From Oxydemutator sp963693105 (GTDB taxonomy: Bacteria; Pseudomonadota; Gammaproteobacteria; Poriferisulfidales; Oxydemutatoraceae): DNA of 64,000 bases. The notes under the pieces were generated by a model, which saw only the letters and a program-made list of their open reading frames with translations, ran no database searches and was not told the DNA's origin. Shown here one piece after another: positions 43,266 through 52,010 of the stretch. Position numbers and translations under genes: made by a program. Every line of letters starts with the position of its first letter. The stretch's first letter is position 1. The stretch spans positions 1,736,001 through 1,800,000 of the forward strand of contig OY843752.1 in NCBI GenBank assembly GCA_963693105.1, written 5' to 3'.

Positions 43266-44219
43266 GTGGCCGCCATGCACCCGGATGAGACAACGCAAAC
43301 GGCGGCGGCCGGCGAGCGCAGCGTGCGCTACTATGATGTCGAGGACGATTGCAGCGGCCAGCGGCTCGACAATTTTCTGCTGGCGCGCTACAAGCATGTC
43401 CCCAAAAGCCGCCTCTACCGGACGATACGCGGCGGCGAAGTGCGCGTCAACAGCCGCCGCGCCAAACCCCATTACCGCCTCGGCGCCGGCGACCGCATCC
43501 GCGTGCCGCCGCTCGAAATAAAGCCGAAGCACGCGGTGCGGATCAGCGACGGGGACATCGCCGCGACCGGGCGGCTCATCCTGCACGAGGACCGCGAACT
43601 CATCGTCATCAATAAACCGGCCGGGCGGACCGCGCACGCCGGCACCGGCCACAGTTACGGCCTGGTGGATGTGCTGCGCCAGATGCGCCCGGACGACGAT
43701 GTGCAACTCGGCCACCGTCTCGACAAAAGCACCAGCGGCTGTCTCGCCTTCGCCAAATCGCGCGGCGCGCTGCTTGCGCTGCACCGCGCTTTTCGCGCGC
43801 GCGAAATGGACAAGCAGTACCAGGCGCTGGTCATTGGCCGCTGGCAGGCGCCGGGCGAAGTGTCGCAGGCGCTGTCACGCGGCCCGCACCGGCAGCAAAC
43901 CGACGACGACGGCAAGGCCGCGACCAGCCATTTCGAGGTGCTGCGCCGCTACAAGGGCCACACGCTGGTCGCGGTGCGCCTGCTCACCGGGCGCACCCAC
44001 CAGATCCGGGTACACGCCGCGCACTGCGGCCACCCGGTGGCCGGCGACCGCAAGTACGGCGATTTCGCGGCCAACCGCGTGCTGGCGAAAATCGGCCTCA
44101 AACGCATGTTTCTCCACGCCCGGCGGCTGGCGTTTCCGTGGGCCGGGCAAACGCTCGCGTGCGAGGCGCCGCTGCCGGAAGAACTGGAATGTTTGCTGAA
44201 ACAACTGCAACGGGGTTAG
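43266..44219 (+). CDS. rluC: 23S rRNA pseudouridine synthase, RluC type
   Basis: 317 residues. An N-terminal S4 RNA-binding domain (QRLDNFLLARYKHVPKSRLYR) is followed by the RluA-family catalytic domain, with D153 in LGHRLDKSTSG, the INKPAG loop and LLTGRTHQIRVHAAHCGHPV. RluC modifies 23S rRNA uridines 955, 2504 and 2580 in E. coli; position choice here is inferred from the rne-rluC neighbourhood. It may start at GTG (43266) or at ATG (43275). Followed after 9 nt by sppA. Confidence 0.9.
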   Translation: MAAMHPDETTQTAAAGERSVRYYDVEDDCSGQRLDNFLLARYKHVPKSRLYRTIRGGEVRVNSRRAKPHYRLGAGDRIRVPPLEIKPKHAVRISDGDIAATGRLILHEDRELIVINKPAGRTAHAGTGHSYGLVDVLRQMRPDDDVQLGHRLDKSTSGCLAFAKSRGALLALHRAFRAREMDKQYQALVIGRWQAPGEVSQALSRGPHRQQTDDDGKAATSHFEVLRRYKGHTLVAVRLLTGRTHQIRVHAAHCGHPVAGDRKYGDFAANRVLAKIGLKRMFLHARRLAFPWAGQTLACEAPLPEELECLLKQLQRG

Positions 44220-44228
44220 ACTGACGCG

Positions 44229-45173
44229 ATGGAAAACGACAACGACCGCTGGGAGCGCGATGTCCTGCGCAAACTGCTGCAATCCACGCTGGACGAGCAG
44301 CGCCGCGCAAGACGCTGGAAAATTTTCTTCCGGCTGGCGGTGCTGGCGCTGGTCGCCGCCGTGCTGTTCGCGACCTCCGTCCGGCAGCCGGGGATGCAGG
44401 CGCTGGGAGGACATACCGAACACACCGCGCTGGTCAAACTCGAAGGCATCATCCTCGATGGCGCGCCGGCCTCCGGCGACCGGATGGTCCAGGCGCTGGA
44501 ATCGGCGTTTGAGAACGACCACTCCAGGGGCGTCGTGCTGCGCATCAACAGCCCCGGCGGCAGCCCGGTGCAATCGGCGCAGATCAACGACGCCATCCGC
44601 CGCCTGCGCGGGGAATATCCGGACAAACCGATCATCGCGGTGGCCATGGACGTCTGCGCCTCGGGCGCCTACTACGCAGCGGTGGCCGCCGACGAGATTT
44701 ACACCGACGCCTCCAGCCTGATCGGCTCCATCGGCGTCACCGCGAGCGGCTTCGGTTTTGTCGAGGCCATGGATGAACTCGGCATCGAGCGCCGCACCAT
44801 CAAGGCGGGACGCTTCAAGGATTTACTCGACCCGTTTCTGCCGCGGGACGAAGAGGCGGTGGCGCATCTGCAAACGGTGATAGACGATGTCCACCGGCAG
44901 TTTATCGAGCGCGTGCGCGAGGGCCGCGGCGAGCGCCTCGGCGACGACCCCGACCTGTTCTCGGGCTTGGTGTGGACGGGAGAAGAAGCGGTCGTTCTCG
45001 GCCTGGCCGACGGCCTCGGCGACGTGCGGTATGTCGCGCGCGAAGTCATCGGCGTTGACAATGTGGTCGAATACAAGCCGCGGGAAACGCTGCTCGGCGC
45101 GTTTTCCAGAGAGTTCGGCACACGCGCCGCGCACACGCTGCTGGGCCGCCTGGCGACGCCGACGCTGCACTGA
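44229..45173 (+). CDS. sppA: Signal peptide peptidase SppA, short form
   Basis: 314 residues with one N-terminal membrane segment (FFRLAVLALVAAVLFATSV) and a periplasmic Clp-like protease fold. The Ser/Lys dyad is S145 in DVCASGAYYAAVAADEI and K192 in RRTIKAGRFKDLLDPF. VVLRINSPGGSPVQSAQI is the oxyanion/binding segment. It degrades cleaved signal peptides and membrane fragments. This is the 36-kDa single-domain type, which would assemble as an octamer with the active site split between subunits. Convergent with maf. Confidence 0.9.
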   Translation: MENDNDRWERDVLRKLLQSTLDEQRRARRWKIFFRLAVLALVAAVLFATSVRQPGMQALGGHTEHTALVKLEGIILDGAPASGDRMVQALESAFENDHSRGVVLRINSPGGSPVQSAQINDAIRRLRGEYPDKPIIAVAMDVCASGAYYAAVAADEIYTDASSLIGSIGVTASGFGFVEAMDELGIERRTIKAGRFKDLLDPFLPRDEEAVAHLQTVIDDVHRQFIERVREGRGERLGDDPDLFSGLVWTGEEAVVLGLADGLGDVRYVAREVIGVDNVVEYKPRETLLGAFSREFGTRAAHTLLGRLATPTLH

Positions 45174-45192
45174 GCGCGGCGGCGCGCGGCTT

Positions 45193-45798
45193 TCACAACA
45201 CCGTAAAACCGGCCTTTTCCAGCATCCCCGCCAACGAGATCAGCGGCAAGCCGAGCAACGCGCTGGGGTCGGCGCTTTCGATGCTCTCGCACAAAAAGAC
45301 GCCGAGACTTTCCGAGCGAAAACTGCCGGCGCAGTCGTACGGCTTGTCGCGCCGCAGATAGGATTCAATCTGCCGCTCATCGAGGCGCCTGAAACGCACG
45401 CGGGTCGGCACATCCTTGAACTGGCGGTGGCCGCTGCGCGTGTCGAGCACGCACACGCCGCTGTGAAAAACCACCGTCTTGCCGGCACATTCGCGCAACT
45501 GGCGGCGTGCCCCCTCGAAATCACCCGGTTTGCCGAGCAGCAGGCCGTCGGCGGCGGCGCACTCGTCGCAGCCGATGATCAGCGCGCCGGGGTAATGCGG
45601 CGCGACGGCGTCCGCTTTCGCCTTCGCCAGGCGCTCGACCAGCCGCGCGCCGGACTCGTTCTCAAGCGGCGTCTCGCAGATGTCCGGCGCGCGCACGGCA
45701 CAGTCCAGACCGAGGCGGCGCATCGCATCGCGGCGGTATTTCGAACTCGATGCCAGCACCAGCGGCGGCTGTTGGCTTTCTTTGGGAGTCATATACAA
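45193..45798 (-). CDS. Maf-family nucleotide pyrophosphatase (YceF-like)
   Basis: About 200 residues. LVLASSSKYRRDAMRRLGL is the phosphate-binding start; the active-site segment reads LIIGCDECAAADGLLLGKPG; FKDVPTRVRFRRL and YDCAGSFRSESLG follow. Maf proteins hydrolyse modified or canonical nucleotides; the YceF subgroup acts on 7-methyl-GTP. YceF is suggested by position, since in gammaproteobacteria it lies divergent from yceD-rpmF-plsX-fabH. Here a protease gene separates them. A Thr/Val nearby start (MTPKESQQ) is 2 codons further in. Confidence 0.85.
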   Translation of the reverse strand: MYMTPKESQQPPLVLASSSKYRRDAMRRLGLDCAVRAPDICETPLENESGARLVERLAKAKADAVAPHYPGALIIGCDECAAADGLLLGKPGDFEGARRQLRECAGKTVVFHSGVCVLDTRSGHRQFKDVPTRVRFRRLDERQIESYLRRDKPYDCAGSFRSESLGVFLCESIESADPSALLGLPLISLAGMLEKAGFTVL

Positions 45799-45922
45799 AC
45801 GGAACTTTCTGTTTCAAGGCGGCAGGCACTGCCAGCCTTTTCATCTGCCATTATATCCACGCGATTTCTGCGATGGCCGTATATCCATGATATAAGATGA
45901 TTAAAAATACCTTGCCGACAAG

Positions 45923-48523
45923 ATGATTCTGCCGAAAACAAGAAACACCGGGTGGTATGCTGGGGGTGGCATGGTTGCGCTGATGATGATTCTGCTGGCC
46001 GAATCCTCCGCACCGCCGCCCGATAAAACCGCGACACTCGGCGCCCACACTGCAACCACCATACATAAAGACTTCCGCCCCATACTACAAAACATCCAAA
46101 CCACTCCCGAACACCCCCCGGATGACATGACCGAATACCAGACGCTGCTGGTCTGGCGTTTGTCCGGCGTACCCGAACCCGCCAACGGGCCGATGGCGAT
46201 ACTGCACCAGATGGAGGAAGTCCATACGCCCTACCTCGATCAGTTCGACATCTCTGCCGTCAGGATTCCCGCCGCATGGGATGCAGACCGGCTGCTGGAA
46301 ATCATCCGGCAAGACCCGTCAGTGGATTTCGCAGACAGAGAGCCTGAAACAGAACTTTACAATGTCATACCCAACGACCCGCATTTCGAGGACCAGACCA
46401 ACCTCCACGACCCCGTCCGCGATGTGGATATAGACGCCCCGGAAGCGTGGGCATACACCACCGGCAGCGACCATGTTGTGGTCGCGGTACTCGACTCTGA
46501 CTTTGATATCACCAACCAGGATTTGTTTCCCAATCTATGGGTCAATGAAGTAGAACGAACCGGTAGACCGCGTTTCGACGACGACAACAACGGATGTAGA
46601 GACGATATTCATGGTTGTAACCTGAACAACAACCCTCCAGACGACCGTCTTGAACAAGATACAACAAGTGAGCACGGCACGGCAGTTTCCGGTGTTCTCG
46701 GGGCGCGCGGAAACGATGGTTTTGGAATGACGGGGGTCGCCTGGAATATCCGGATGATGCTTGTGCATGGCAGCCGTATACCTGCATTCAATTACATCCT
46801 TAAAATGCGGCGTGAAAAAGGCGTCAATATCAGAGTCATAAATTACAGTGGGGGGCCTATCCAGCCCGATTGCGACCCATCCCGACTGACTCTGACCCAG
46901 CAAGGGGAACGTAAAATCCTTGAATACCTCAGAGACGAAGGAATTGTACTTGTTCAGGCAAGTGGAAACGATAATATAAATTACGGCAGTCAACCGACAG
47001 TGGCCCTCAGATCTCCAGCTTGTTACGACCTCAATAACATCATTGTTGTCGGAGGACAAAGCAAGAATGCCCACACGCGTTGGAGATCCTCCGATTACGG
47101 AAGCGTGGTGGTTGATTTGTACGCGCCCGCTGAGGAGGTGCCAGTATGGAGTAATCTTGGCCTAGGTCCACAGATTTACCCTGGTTCTGGAACCTCCGAT
47201 GCAGCCCCCCATGTCGCCGCCGCCGCCGCCTTGCTGTGGTCTTACAAGCCAGACCTGACCGTCACCGAAGTGCGCAGCGCATTGCTCGACACCGTGGACC
47301 GTTTCGATACATTCCAGGAATTAAACCTGCAGGGCGTCCTCACCGACACGGTCGCCTCCGGCGGCGCCCTGAACATCGCGAACGCGCTCTATTCCATCGC
47401 AGAACCCGGCATCCGCATTCATTCCTCGCAAACCACCATCGCCGAGGGCAGTAGCGGCTACCTCGACCTGTCGCTGACAAGAGAGCCTGTCAGACCCTCG
47501 TCCGGTGACGTGGTCGTGCTGGACGGGGCCGCGATGACATCCCCCACCGCCGCCGCAACCGTCACGCCCGCCTCGCTGACCTTCACCTCCGCCGACTGGC
47601 ACATTCCACAGAGAATGAGTGTCCGCGCCACCGGCGCCAGCGGCAGTGAAGTCCTGCTGCAAGTCTCGGTGAACAGACGACACTCCACCACCGACTACCG
47701 CGCCCTTCCCATGCGCACCGCGACCCTGACCCTGCAAAGCGACGGCGCCCGAAACACCCTGACCCTGCCCCGGCGCATTGTCGAGGGAAACACCGCAACC
47801 GCAACCATCCGCTTCAGCGGCCCGCTGATTGCCCCCGCGCAACTCGCCATCACCGCAACCGGCGCCGCCACCAACGGCGCCGATTACACACTGCCCGGCC
47901 CGATTACGGTCGCGGCCAACTCGACCTACACCACTTTCACAATCCCGACCGTGGACGATGAACACTACGAACCCGACGAAACCCTCTCCCTGCACATCGC
48001 CGCCGCACCTTCCGCTCTTCCCGCGCCACTCCAAGCCACCCTCACGATAGAGGACAACGACACCCCGCTGATCACCATGGCCCTCTCGCCCCGGGCCATC
48101 ACGCAAAGCAGCAAAACCGCGACCGCGCAAACCGCGACCGCGACCATCGCCCTCGACCGCCCCGCCGTATCCGATGTGCTGTTCTTCCTCGACGCCCGCC
48201 AAAGACGCGGCGACATGCACCTGAGAAACAGCATCAGCGATGATGTCTGGCCGACCAGCGCAACCATCGTCATCGAAGAAACTTCGACCCGCATCGTCAT
48301 CCACTCCATAGACGAGGACGACGAACTGCAAATCGATCAGACCCTCAGACTTTTTCTTGAACTCCCCGCCGGCGCCGCCGCAAGACTGGGAACGCCGAGC
48401 GGAGCGTATTTGAGAATCGTGGACGACGACGGAGAACCACCGCACATTGACCTGAGACTGCGCGTCTTTCTGGAAGGCGCCATGACCACACAGTCCTTCA
48501 CCAACCCGGCGCCCGACCCATGA
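45923..48523 (+). CDS. Secreted subtilisin-like (S8) serine protease with Calx-beta-type repeats
   Basis: 866 residues. An N-terminal hydrophobic export segment (GGGMVALMMILLAE), a propeptide to about residue 160, then the S8 domain with D191 (VVAVLDSDFDITNQDL), H251 (SEHGTAVSGVLGA), oxyanion N349 (QASGND) and S425 (GSGTSDAAPHVAAAAALL). DDDNNGCRDDIHGCN is the usual calcium-binding insertion. The catalytic triad is complete, although the usual G after the Asp motif and the M after the catalytic Ser are changed. Residues 470-850 form about three beta-rich repeats, including a Calx-beta-like one (DDEHYEPDETLSLHI). The chain ends DLRLRVFLEGAMTTQ..., like the giant protein. It may mature or shed surface proteins (inferred). 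It sits between maf and yceD. Confidence 0.88.
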   Translation: MILPKTRNTGWYAGGGMVALMMILLAESSAPPPDKTATLGAHTATTIHKDFRPILQNIQTTPEHPPDDMTEYQTLLVWRLSGVPEPANGPMAILHQMEEVHTPYLDQFDISAVRIPAAWDADRLLEIIRQDPSVDFADREPETELYNVIPNDPHFEDQTNLHDPVRDVDIDAPEAWAYTTGSDHVVVAVLDSDFDITNQDLFPNLWVNEVERTGRPRFDDDNNGCRDDIHGCNLNNNPPDDRLEQDTTSEHGTAVSGVLGARGNDGFGMTGVAWNIRMMLVHGSRIPAFNYILKMRREKGVNIRVINYSGGPIQPDCDPSRLTLTQQGERKILEYLRDEGIVLVQASGNDNINYGSQPTVALRSPACYDLNNIIVVGGQSKNAHTRWRSSDYGSVVVDLYAPAEEVPVWSNLGLGPQIYPGSGTSDAAPHVAAAAALLWSYKPDLTVTEVRSALLDTVDRFDTFQELNLQGVLTDTVASGGALNIANALYSIAEPGIRIHSSQTTIAEGSSGYLDLSLTREPVRPSSGDVVVLDGAAMTSPTAAATVTPASLTFTSADWHIPQRMSVRATGASGSEVLLQVSVNRRHSTTDYRALPMRTATLTLQSDGARNTLTLPRRIVEGNTATATIRFSGPLIAPAQLAITATGAATNGADYTLPGPITVAANSTYTTFTIPTVDDEHYEPDETLSLHIAAAPSALPAPLQATLTIEDNDTPLITMALSPRAITQSSKTATAQTATATIALDRPAVSDVLFFLDARQRRGDMHLRNSISDDVWPTSATIVIEETSTRIVIHSIDEDDELQIDQTLRLFLELPAGAAARLGTPSGAYLRIVDDDGEPPHIDLRLRVFLEGAMTTQSFTNPAPDP

Positions 48524-48592
48524 TGCTTTCCGGCCTCGCTGCCACTTCACAACCCGGATGGTTTTCCTGTATAGTTCCCGATTGAAAATTCC

Positions 48593-49108
48593 ATGGATTG
48601 CAGGCTACCCTTATGCGCGCGCCCGGCGATGCTGGCAAAGCACCGCACCCGGCTTGAAGGTGATTTGTCCGTCGGCGAATTGTCCAGACTGTCGGAGTTG
48701 TGCCGCTCGCCCGCGGCGCGCATCCGGGCCGCCCTGGAGTTTGAATTCGAGGCCGGCAGCGGCCGTTTGATGTTGCGGATGGAAGTTCGCGGCGAACTGG
48801 AACTGACGTGCCAGCGCTGCCTGTCGGCGATGCCCTGGCGCCTGGACCACACCAGCCGCCTCGCCGTGGTGGACGACCCGGAAGCGGCCGCGCGCCTGCC
48901 GCGCGGCGCCGACCACATCGTCTGCCCGGCGCAGGGCATTGCGCCGGCCAGCCTGGTGGAGGAGGAAGTGCTGCTGGCGCTGCCGCAAATCCCGATGCAC
49001 AACCGCGCCGGGCAATGCGATGCCGACATGATGGCCCGCCTCGGCCACGGCGATGGCCGCGAAGCCCGGAGCAATCCGTTTGGAATTCTGAGAAACATCA
49101 GACTATAA
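48593..49108 (+). CDS. yceD: YceD/DUF177-family protein
   Basis: 171 residues. LPLCARPAMLAKHRTRLEGDL at the N-terminus and the zinc-type pair LTCQRCLSAMPWRLDH match YceD, followed by a conserved acidic C-terminal half (VEEEVLLALPQIPMH). YceD is linked to 23S rRNA accumulation and is almost always encoded just before rpmF, as here. The first ATG was kept because the LPL segment is part of the family; an ATG 12 codons later is possible. Confidence 0.85.
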   Translation: MDCRLPLCARPAMLAKHRTRLEGDLSVGELSRLSELCRSPAARIRAALEFEFEAGSGRLMLRMEVRGELELTCQRCLSAMPWRLDHTSRLAVVDDPEAAARLPRGADHIVCPAQGIAPASLVEEEVLLALPQIPMHNRAGQCDADMMARLGHGDGREARSNPFGILRNIRL

Positions 49109-49132
49109 TCCCCCATCCCCGCAGGAGAAAAC

Positions 49133-49342
49133 ATGGCTGTCCAGAAAAACAAGAAATCCTCGTCGAAGCGCGACATGCGCCGCTCGCATCACGCCTTGAA
49201 ACCGCCAACGCTGTCGGTGGAGCCGAGCACCGGTGTCCGCCACCGGCGCCACCACATCAGCGCCGACGGCTTCTACCGCGGACAGGAAATCATCCCCGAC
49301 AAGACCCTGTCCGACGAAGAAGACGAAGAAGAGGAAGACTGA
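49133..49342 (+). CDS. rpmF: 50S ribosomal protein L32
   Basis: 69 residues beginning MAVQKNKKSSSKRDMRRSHH, the bL32 N-terminus, with GVRHRRHHISADGFYRGQEI. The C-terminus is an acidic run (DEEDEEEED), longer than in most L32 proteins. The zinc cysteines found in some L32 forms are absent. A good AGGAGA ribosome site lies 6 nt before the ATG. Confidence 0.93.
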   Translation: MAVQKNKKSSSKRDMRRSHHALKPPTLSVEPSTGVRHRRHHISADGFYRGQEIIPDKTLSDEEDEEEED

Positions 49343-49404
49343 CCCCCGCGGGCCGGCAACCTCGTCCGGCGGCACACGCCGCGCCGCGGCAGGTGAACAA
49401 TACG

Positions 49405-50421
49405 ATGGGTGAACGCATCCGCGTTGCGATTGACGTGATGGGCGGAGATTACGGCATTGCCGTGACCATTCCCGCCGCGCTCGACGCAATCGCCCATTTT
49501 GACGATCTCGACCTGATACTGGTCGGCGACGAACGCCTCGTCGCCGCCGCGCTCGGCGAGCACGGCGCGGCGCCGGACGAGCGCCTGCAATGCGCCGCCG
49601 CCACCCAGGTCATCGGCATGGACGAGGCGCCGGCCCATGCGCTGCGCGCAAAAAAAGACTCCTCGATGCGCGTCGCCATCAATCTGGTGCGCGAGGAACG
49701 CGCGCAGGCGTGCGTCACCGCCGGCAACACCGGCGCGCTGACCGCCATCGCGCGCTATGTGCTGCGAACGCTGGCCGGCATTGACCGCCCCGCGATTACC
49801 ACCGCGCTGCCGACGGTCAAGGGCCACACCCAGATGCTCGACCTCGGCGCCAACGTGGACTGCAAGGCCGAACACCTGTTCCAGTTCGCGGTGATGGGGT
49901 CGGTGCTGGCGAACGCGGTGGACAACCTGGAAAACCCGCGCGTCGGGCTGCTCAACATCGGCCAGGAGACGATCAAGGGCAATGACCAGGTCAAGGAGGC
50001 GGACCACCAGCTGAGGGCCAGCTCGCTGAACTACATCGGCTACGTCGAGGGCAACCACATCTTCGAGGACCTGGCCGATGTCATCGTCGCCGACGGCTTC
50101 ATCGGCAACGTCGCGCTGAAAACAAGCGAAGGCGTCGCCCGCTTCATCTCGATCGCGGTCGAAGAGGCGTTTCGCCGCAACCTGCTGTCGAAAATCGCCG
50201 CGACCGTGTCCATGCCGGTATTGAAGTCCATCGCCCGCACGATAGACCCGCGCCGCTATAATGGCGCAAGCCTGCTCGGGTTGCAGGGCGTCGTAATCAA
50301 AAGCCACGGCGGCGCCGACGCGCTGGCGTTTCGCCGCGCAATTGACATTGCACGCATCGAGGCGATCAAGCAAATCCCGAAGTTGATTGACACGCGGCTG
50401 GAAGAAATACTGCTGAACTGA
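49405..50421 (+). CDS. plsX: Phosphate acyltransferase PlsX
   Basis: 338 residues from MGERIRVAIDVMGGDYG. Family markers: VTAGNTGALTAIARYVLRTL, ITTALPTVKG, LLNIGQETIKGNDQVKEA, NYIGYVEGNHIFEDLADVIV and DGFIGNVALKTSEG. It makes acyl-phosphate from acyl-ACP for phospholipid synthesis. It lies between rpmF and fabH as in most proteobacteria. The start lies 62 nt after rpmF; there is no strong ribosome site (GGTGAAC). Confidence 0.95.
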   Translation: MGERIRVAIDVMGGDYGIAVTIPAALDAIAHFDDLDLILVGDERLVAAALGEHGAAPDERLQCAAATQVIGMDEAPAHALRAKKDSSMRVAINLVREERAQACVTAGNTGALTAIARYVLRTLAGIDRPAITTALPTVKGHTQMLDLGANVDCKAEHLFQFAVMGSVLANAVDNLENPRVGLLNIGQETIKGNDQVKEADHQLRASSLNYIGYVEGNHIFEDLADVIVADGFIGNVALKTSEGVARFISIAVEEAFRRNLLSKIAATVSMPVLKSIARTIDPRRYNGASLLGLQGVVIKSHGGADALAFRRAIDIARIEAIKQIPKLIDTRLEEILLN

Positions 50422-50424
50422 ACC

Positions 50425-51357
50425 GTGAAAGTCCACGCCCGAATCGCCGGAACCGGCTCCCGCCTGCCCGACAAGGTCCTGACCAACGACGACCTTGCGC
50501 GCATCGTCAACACCTCCGACCAGTGGATACGCGAGCGCACCGGCATCCGGCGCCGCCACATCGCGGCGGACGACGAGACGTGCTGCGACCTGGCGAGCCG
50601 CGCCGCGCAAGGCGCGCTGGAAATGGCCGGCGTCGGCGCCGGCGAGGTTGATCTGGTGGTGCTGGCGACGACGACACCCGACAAGATTTTTCCGAGCACC
50701 GCCTGCCTGCTGCAAAAACGCCTCGGCATCCGGGGCTGTCCGGCCTTCGACGTGCAGGCCGTGTGTACCGGCTTCGTCTATGCGCTCGACCTCGCCAGGC
50801 GCTTTATCGAGGCGCGCGACGCGAAGTGCGCGCTGGTCATCGGCGCCGAGGTGCTGTCGCGCATTCTCGACTGGAGCGACCGCTCGACCTGCGTGCTGTT
50901 CGGCGACGGCGCCGGCGCCGTCGTGCTCAAGGCCGACACCGAGCCGGGCATCCTGTCCACGCACCTGCACGCCGACGGACAGCACGAGGAATTGCTGCAT
51001 GTCCCGGAAGATCACATCCGCATGAAAGGCAGCGAGGTGTTCAAGATCGCGGTCAAGACGCTGGAGCGCTGCGCCGACGAGACGCTCGCCGCCAACGGAC
51101 TCGACCGCTCCGACGTGGACTGGCTGGTGCCCCACCAGGCGAACTACCGGATCATCGCCGCCACCGCCAAAAAACTGAAACTGCCGATGGAGCGGGTCGT
51201 CGTCACCGTCGCCGAACACGGCAACACCTCGGCGGCCTCGATTCCGCTGGCGCTCGACGAAGCCGTGCGAGACGGCCGCATCCGGCGCGGCGAAACCCTG
51301 ATTCTGGAAGCCTTCGGCGGCGGCTTTACCTGGGGCTCGGCGCTGGTGAAGTTCTGA
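50425..51357 (+). CDS. fabH: 3-oxoacyl-ACP synthase III
   Basis: 310 residues. Catalytic C114 in VQAVCTGFVYAL, His in VPHQANYRII and Asn in EHGNTSAASIPLALDEA complete the triad. TSDQWIRERTGIRRRHIA and FGGGFTWGSALVKF are family ends. It starts fatty-acid synthesis by condensing acetyl-CoA with malonyl-ACP. It starts with GTG 3 nt after plsX. fabD, its usual next gene, is missing; a DNA glycosylase gene takes its place. Confidence 0.95.
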   Translation: MKVHARIAGTGSRLPDKVLTNDDLARIVNTSDQWIRERTGIRRRHIAADDETCCDLASRAAQGALEMAGVGAGEVDLVVLATTTPDKIFPSTACLLQKRLGIRGCPAFDVQAVCTGFVYALDLARRFIEARDAKCALVIGAEVLSRILDWSDRSTCVLFGDGAGAVVLKADTEPGILSTHLHADGQHEELLHVPEDHIRMKGSEVFKIAVKTLERCADETLAANGLDRSDVDWLVPHQANYRIIAATAKKLKLPMERVVVTVAEHGNTSAASIPLALDEAVRDGRIRRGETLILEAFGGGFTWGSALVKF

Positions 51358-52010
51358 GCGCCCGGCGCAAATCCCCCGGCGCCTGTTTCGACGCCGGCTG
51401 CAAACGCTGCCCGCGACTGGCGCGCCATCTCAAAGACGTCAAAAGCAGGCACCCCGACTATCACTGCGCGCCGGTGCCTGCATTCGGCGATGGCGGCGCG
51501 CGGCTGCTGATTGTCGGCCTCGCGCCGGGGCTGCACGGGGCCAACCGCAGCGGGCGGCCTTTCACCGGCGACCACGCCGGCATTCTGCTCTACCGGATGC
51601 TGCACAAACACGGCTTCGCCAACCACCCGGTGTCGGACGCGGTGGACGACGGGCTGGTGCTGAAAAACTGCCGCATCACCAATGCCGTCAAGTGCCTGCC
51701 GCCGGGCAACAAACCCGCCGGCGACGAGATACGCCGGTGCAACCGCTTCCTGAAACACGAGATGGAGGCGCTGCCCGACGGCGCGCTGGTGCTGGCGCTC
51801 GGGCGGATTGCGCACGCGGCGGTGCTGCGCGCGCTCGGCGCGACCCAGGCGCACCACCCGTTCGCGCACGGCGCGGTGTTCCACCCGGCGCCAGGGCTGA
51901 CATTGCTGGATTCCTACCATTGCAGCCGCTACAACACGCAAACCAAACGCCTGACTGCGCGCCAATTTGATACCCTCTTCACAAACGCCGGAAAACTGCT
52001 TGCGACATGA
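51354..52010 (+). CDS. Uracil-DNA glycosylase, family 5-like
   Basis: About 218 residues. LLIVGLAPGLHGANRSGRPFTGDHAG is the nucleotide-pocket motif (GLAP.. form) of family 5 (UdgB). HPAPGLTLLDSYHCSRYNTQT carries the second motif. Four cysteines for a 4Fe-4S cluster are likely C...C in DAGCKRCPRL plus C...C in KNCRITNAVKCLPP. It removes uracil and related lesions. No ATG, GTG or TTG precedes the conserved N-terminus in frame. CTG overlapping the fabH TGA by 4 nt (CTGA) fits best, an unusual start. It overlaps uvrC by 4 nt, forming a repair pair. Confidence 0.8.
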   Translation: MSARRKSPGACFDAGCKRCPRLARHLKDVKSRHPDYHCAPVPAFGDGGARLLIVGLAPGLHGANRSGRPFTGDHAGILLYRMLHKHGFANHPVSDAVDDGLVLKNCRITNAVKCLPPGNKPAGDEIRRCNRFLKHEMEALPDGALVLALGRIAHAAVLRALGATQAHHPFAHGAVFHPAPGLTLLDSYHCSRYNTQTKRLTARQFDTLFTNAGKLLAT

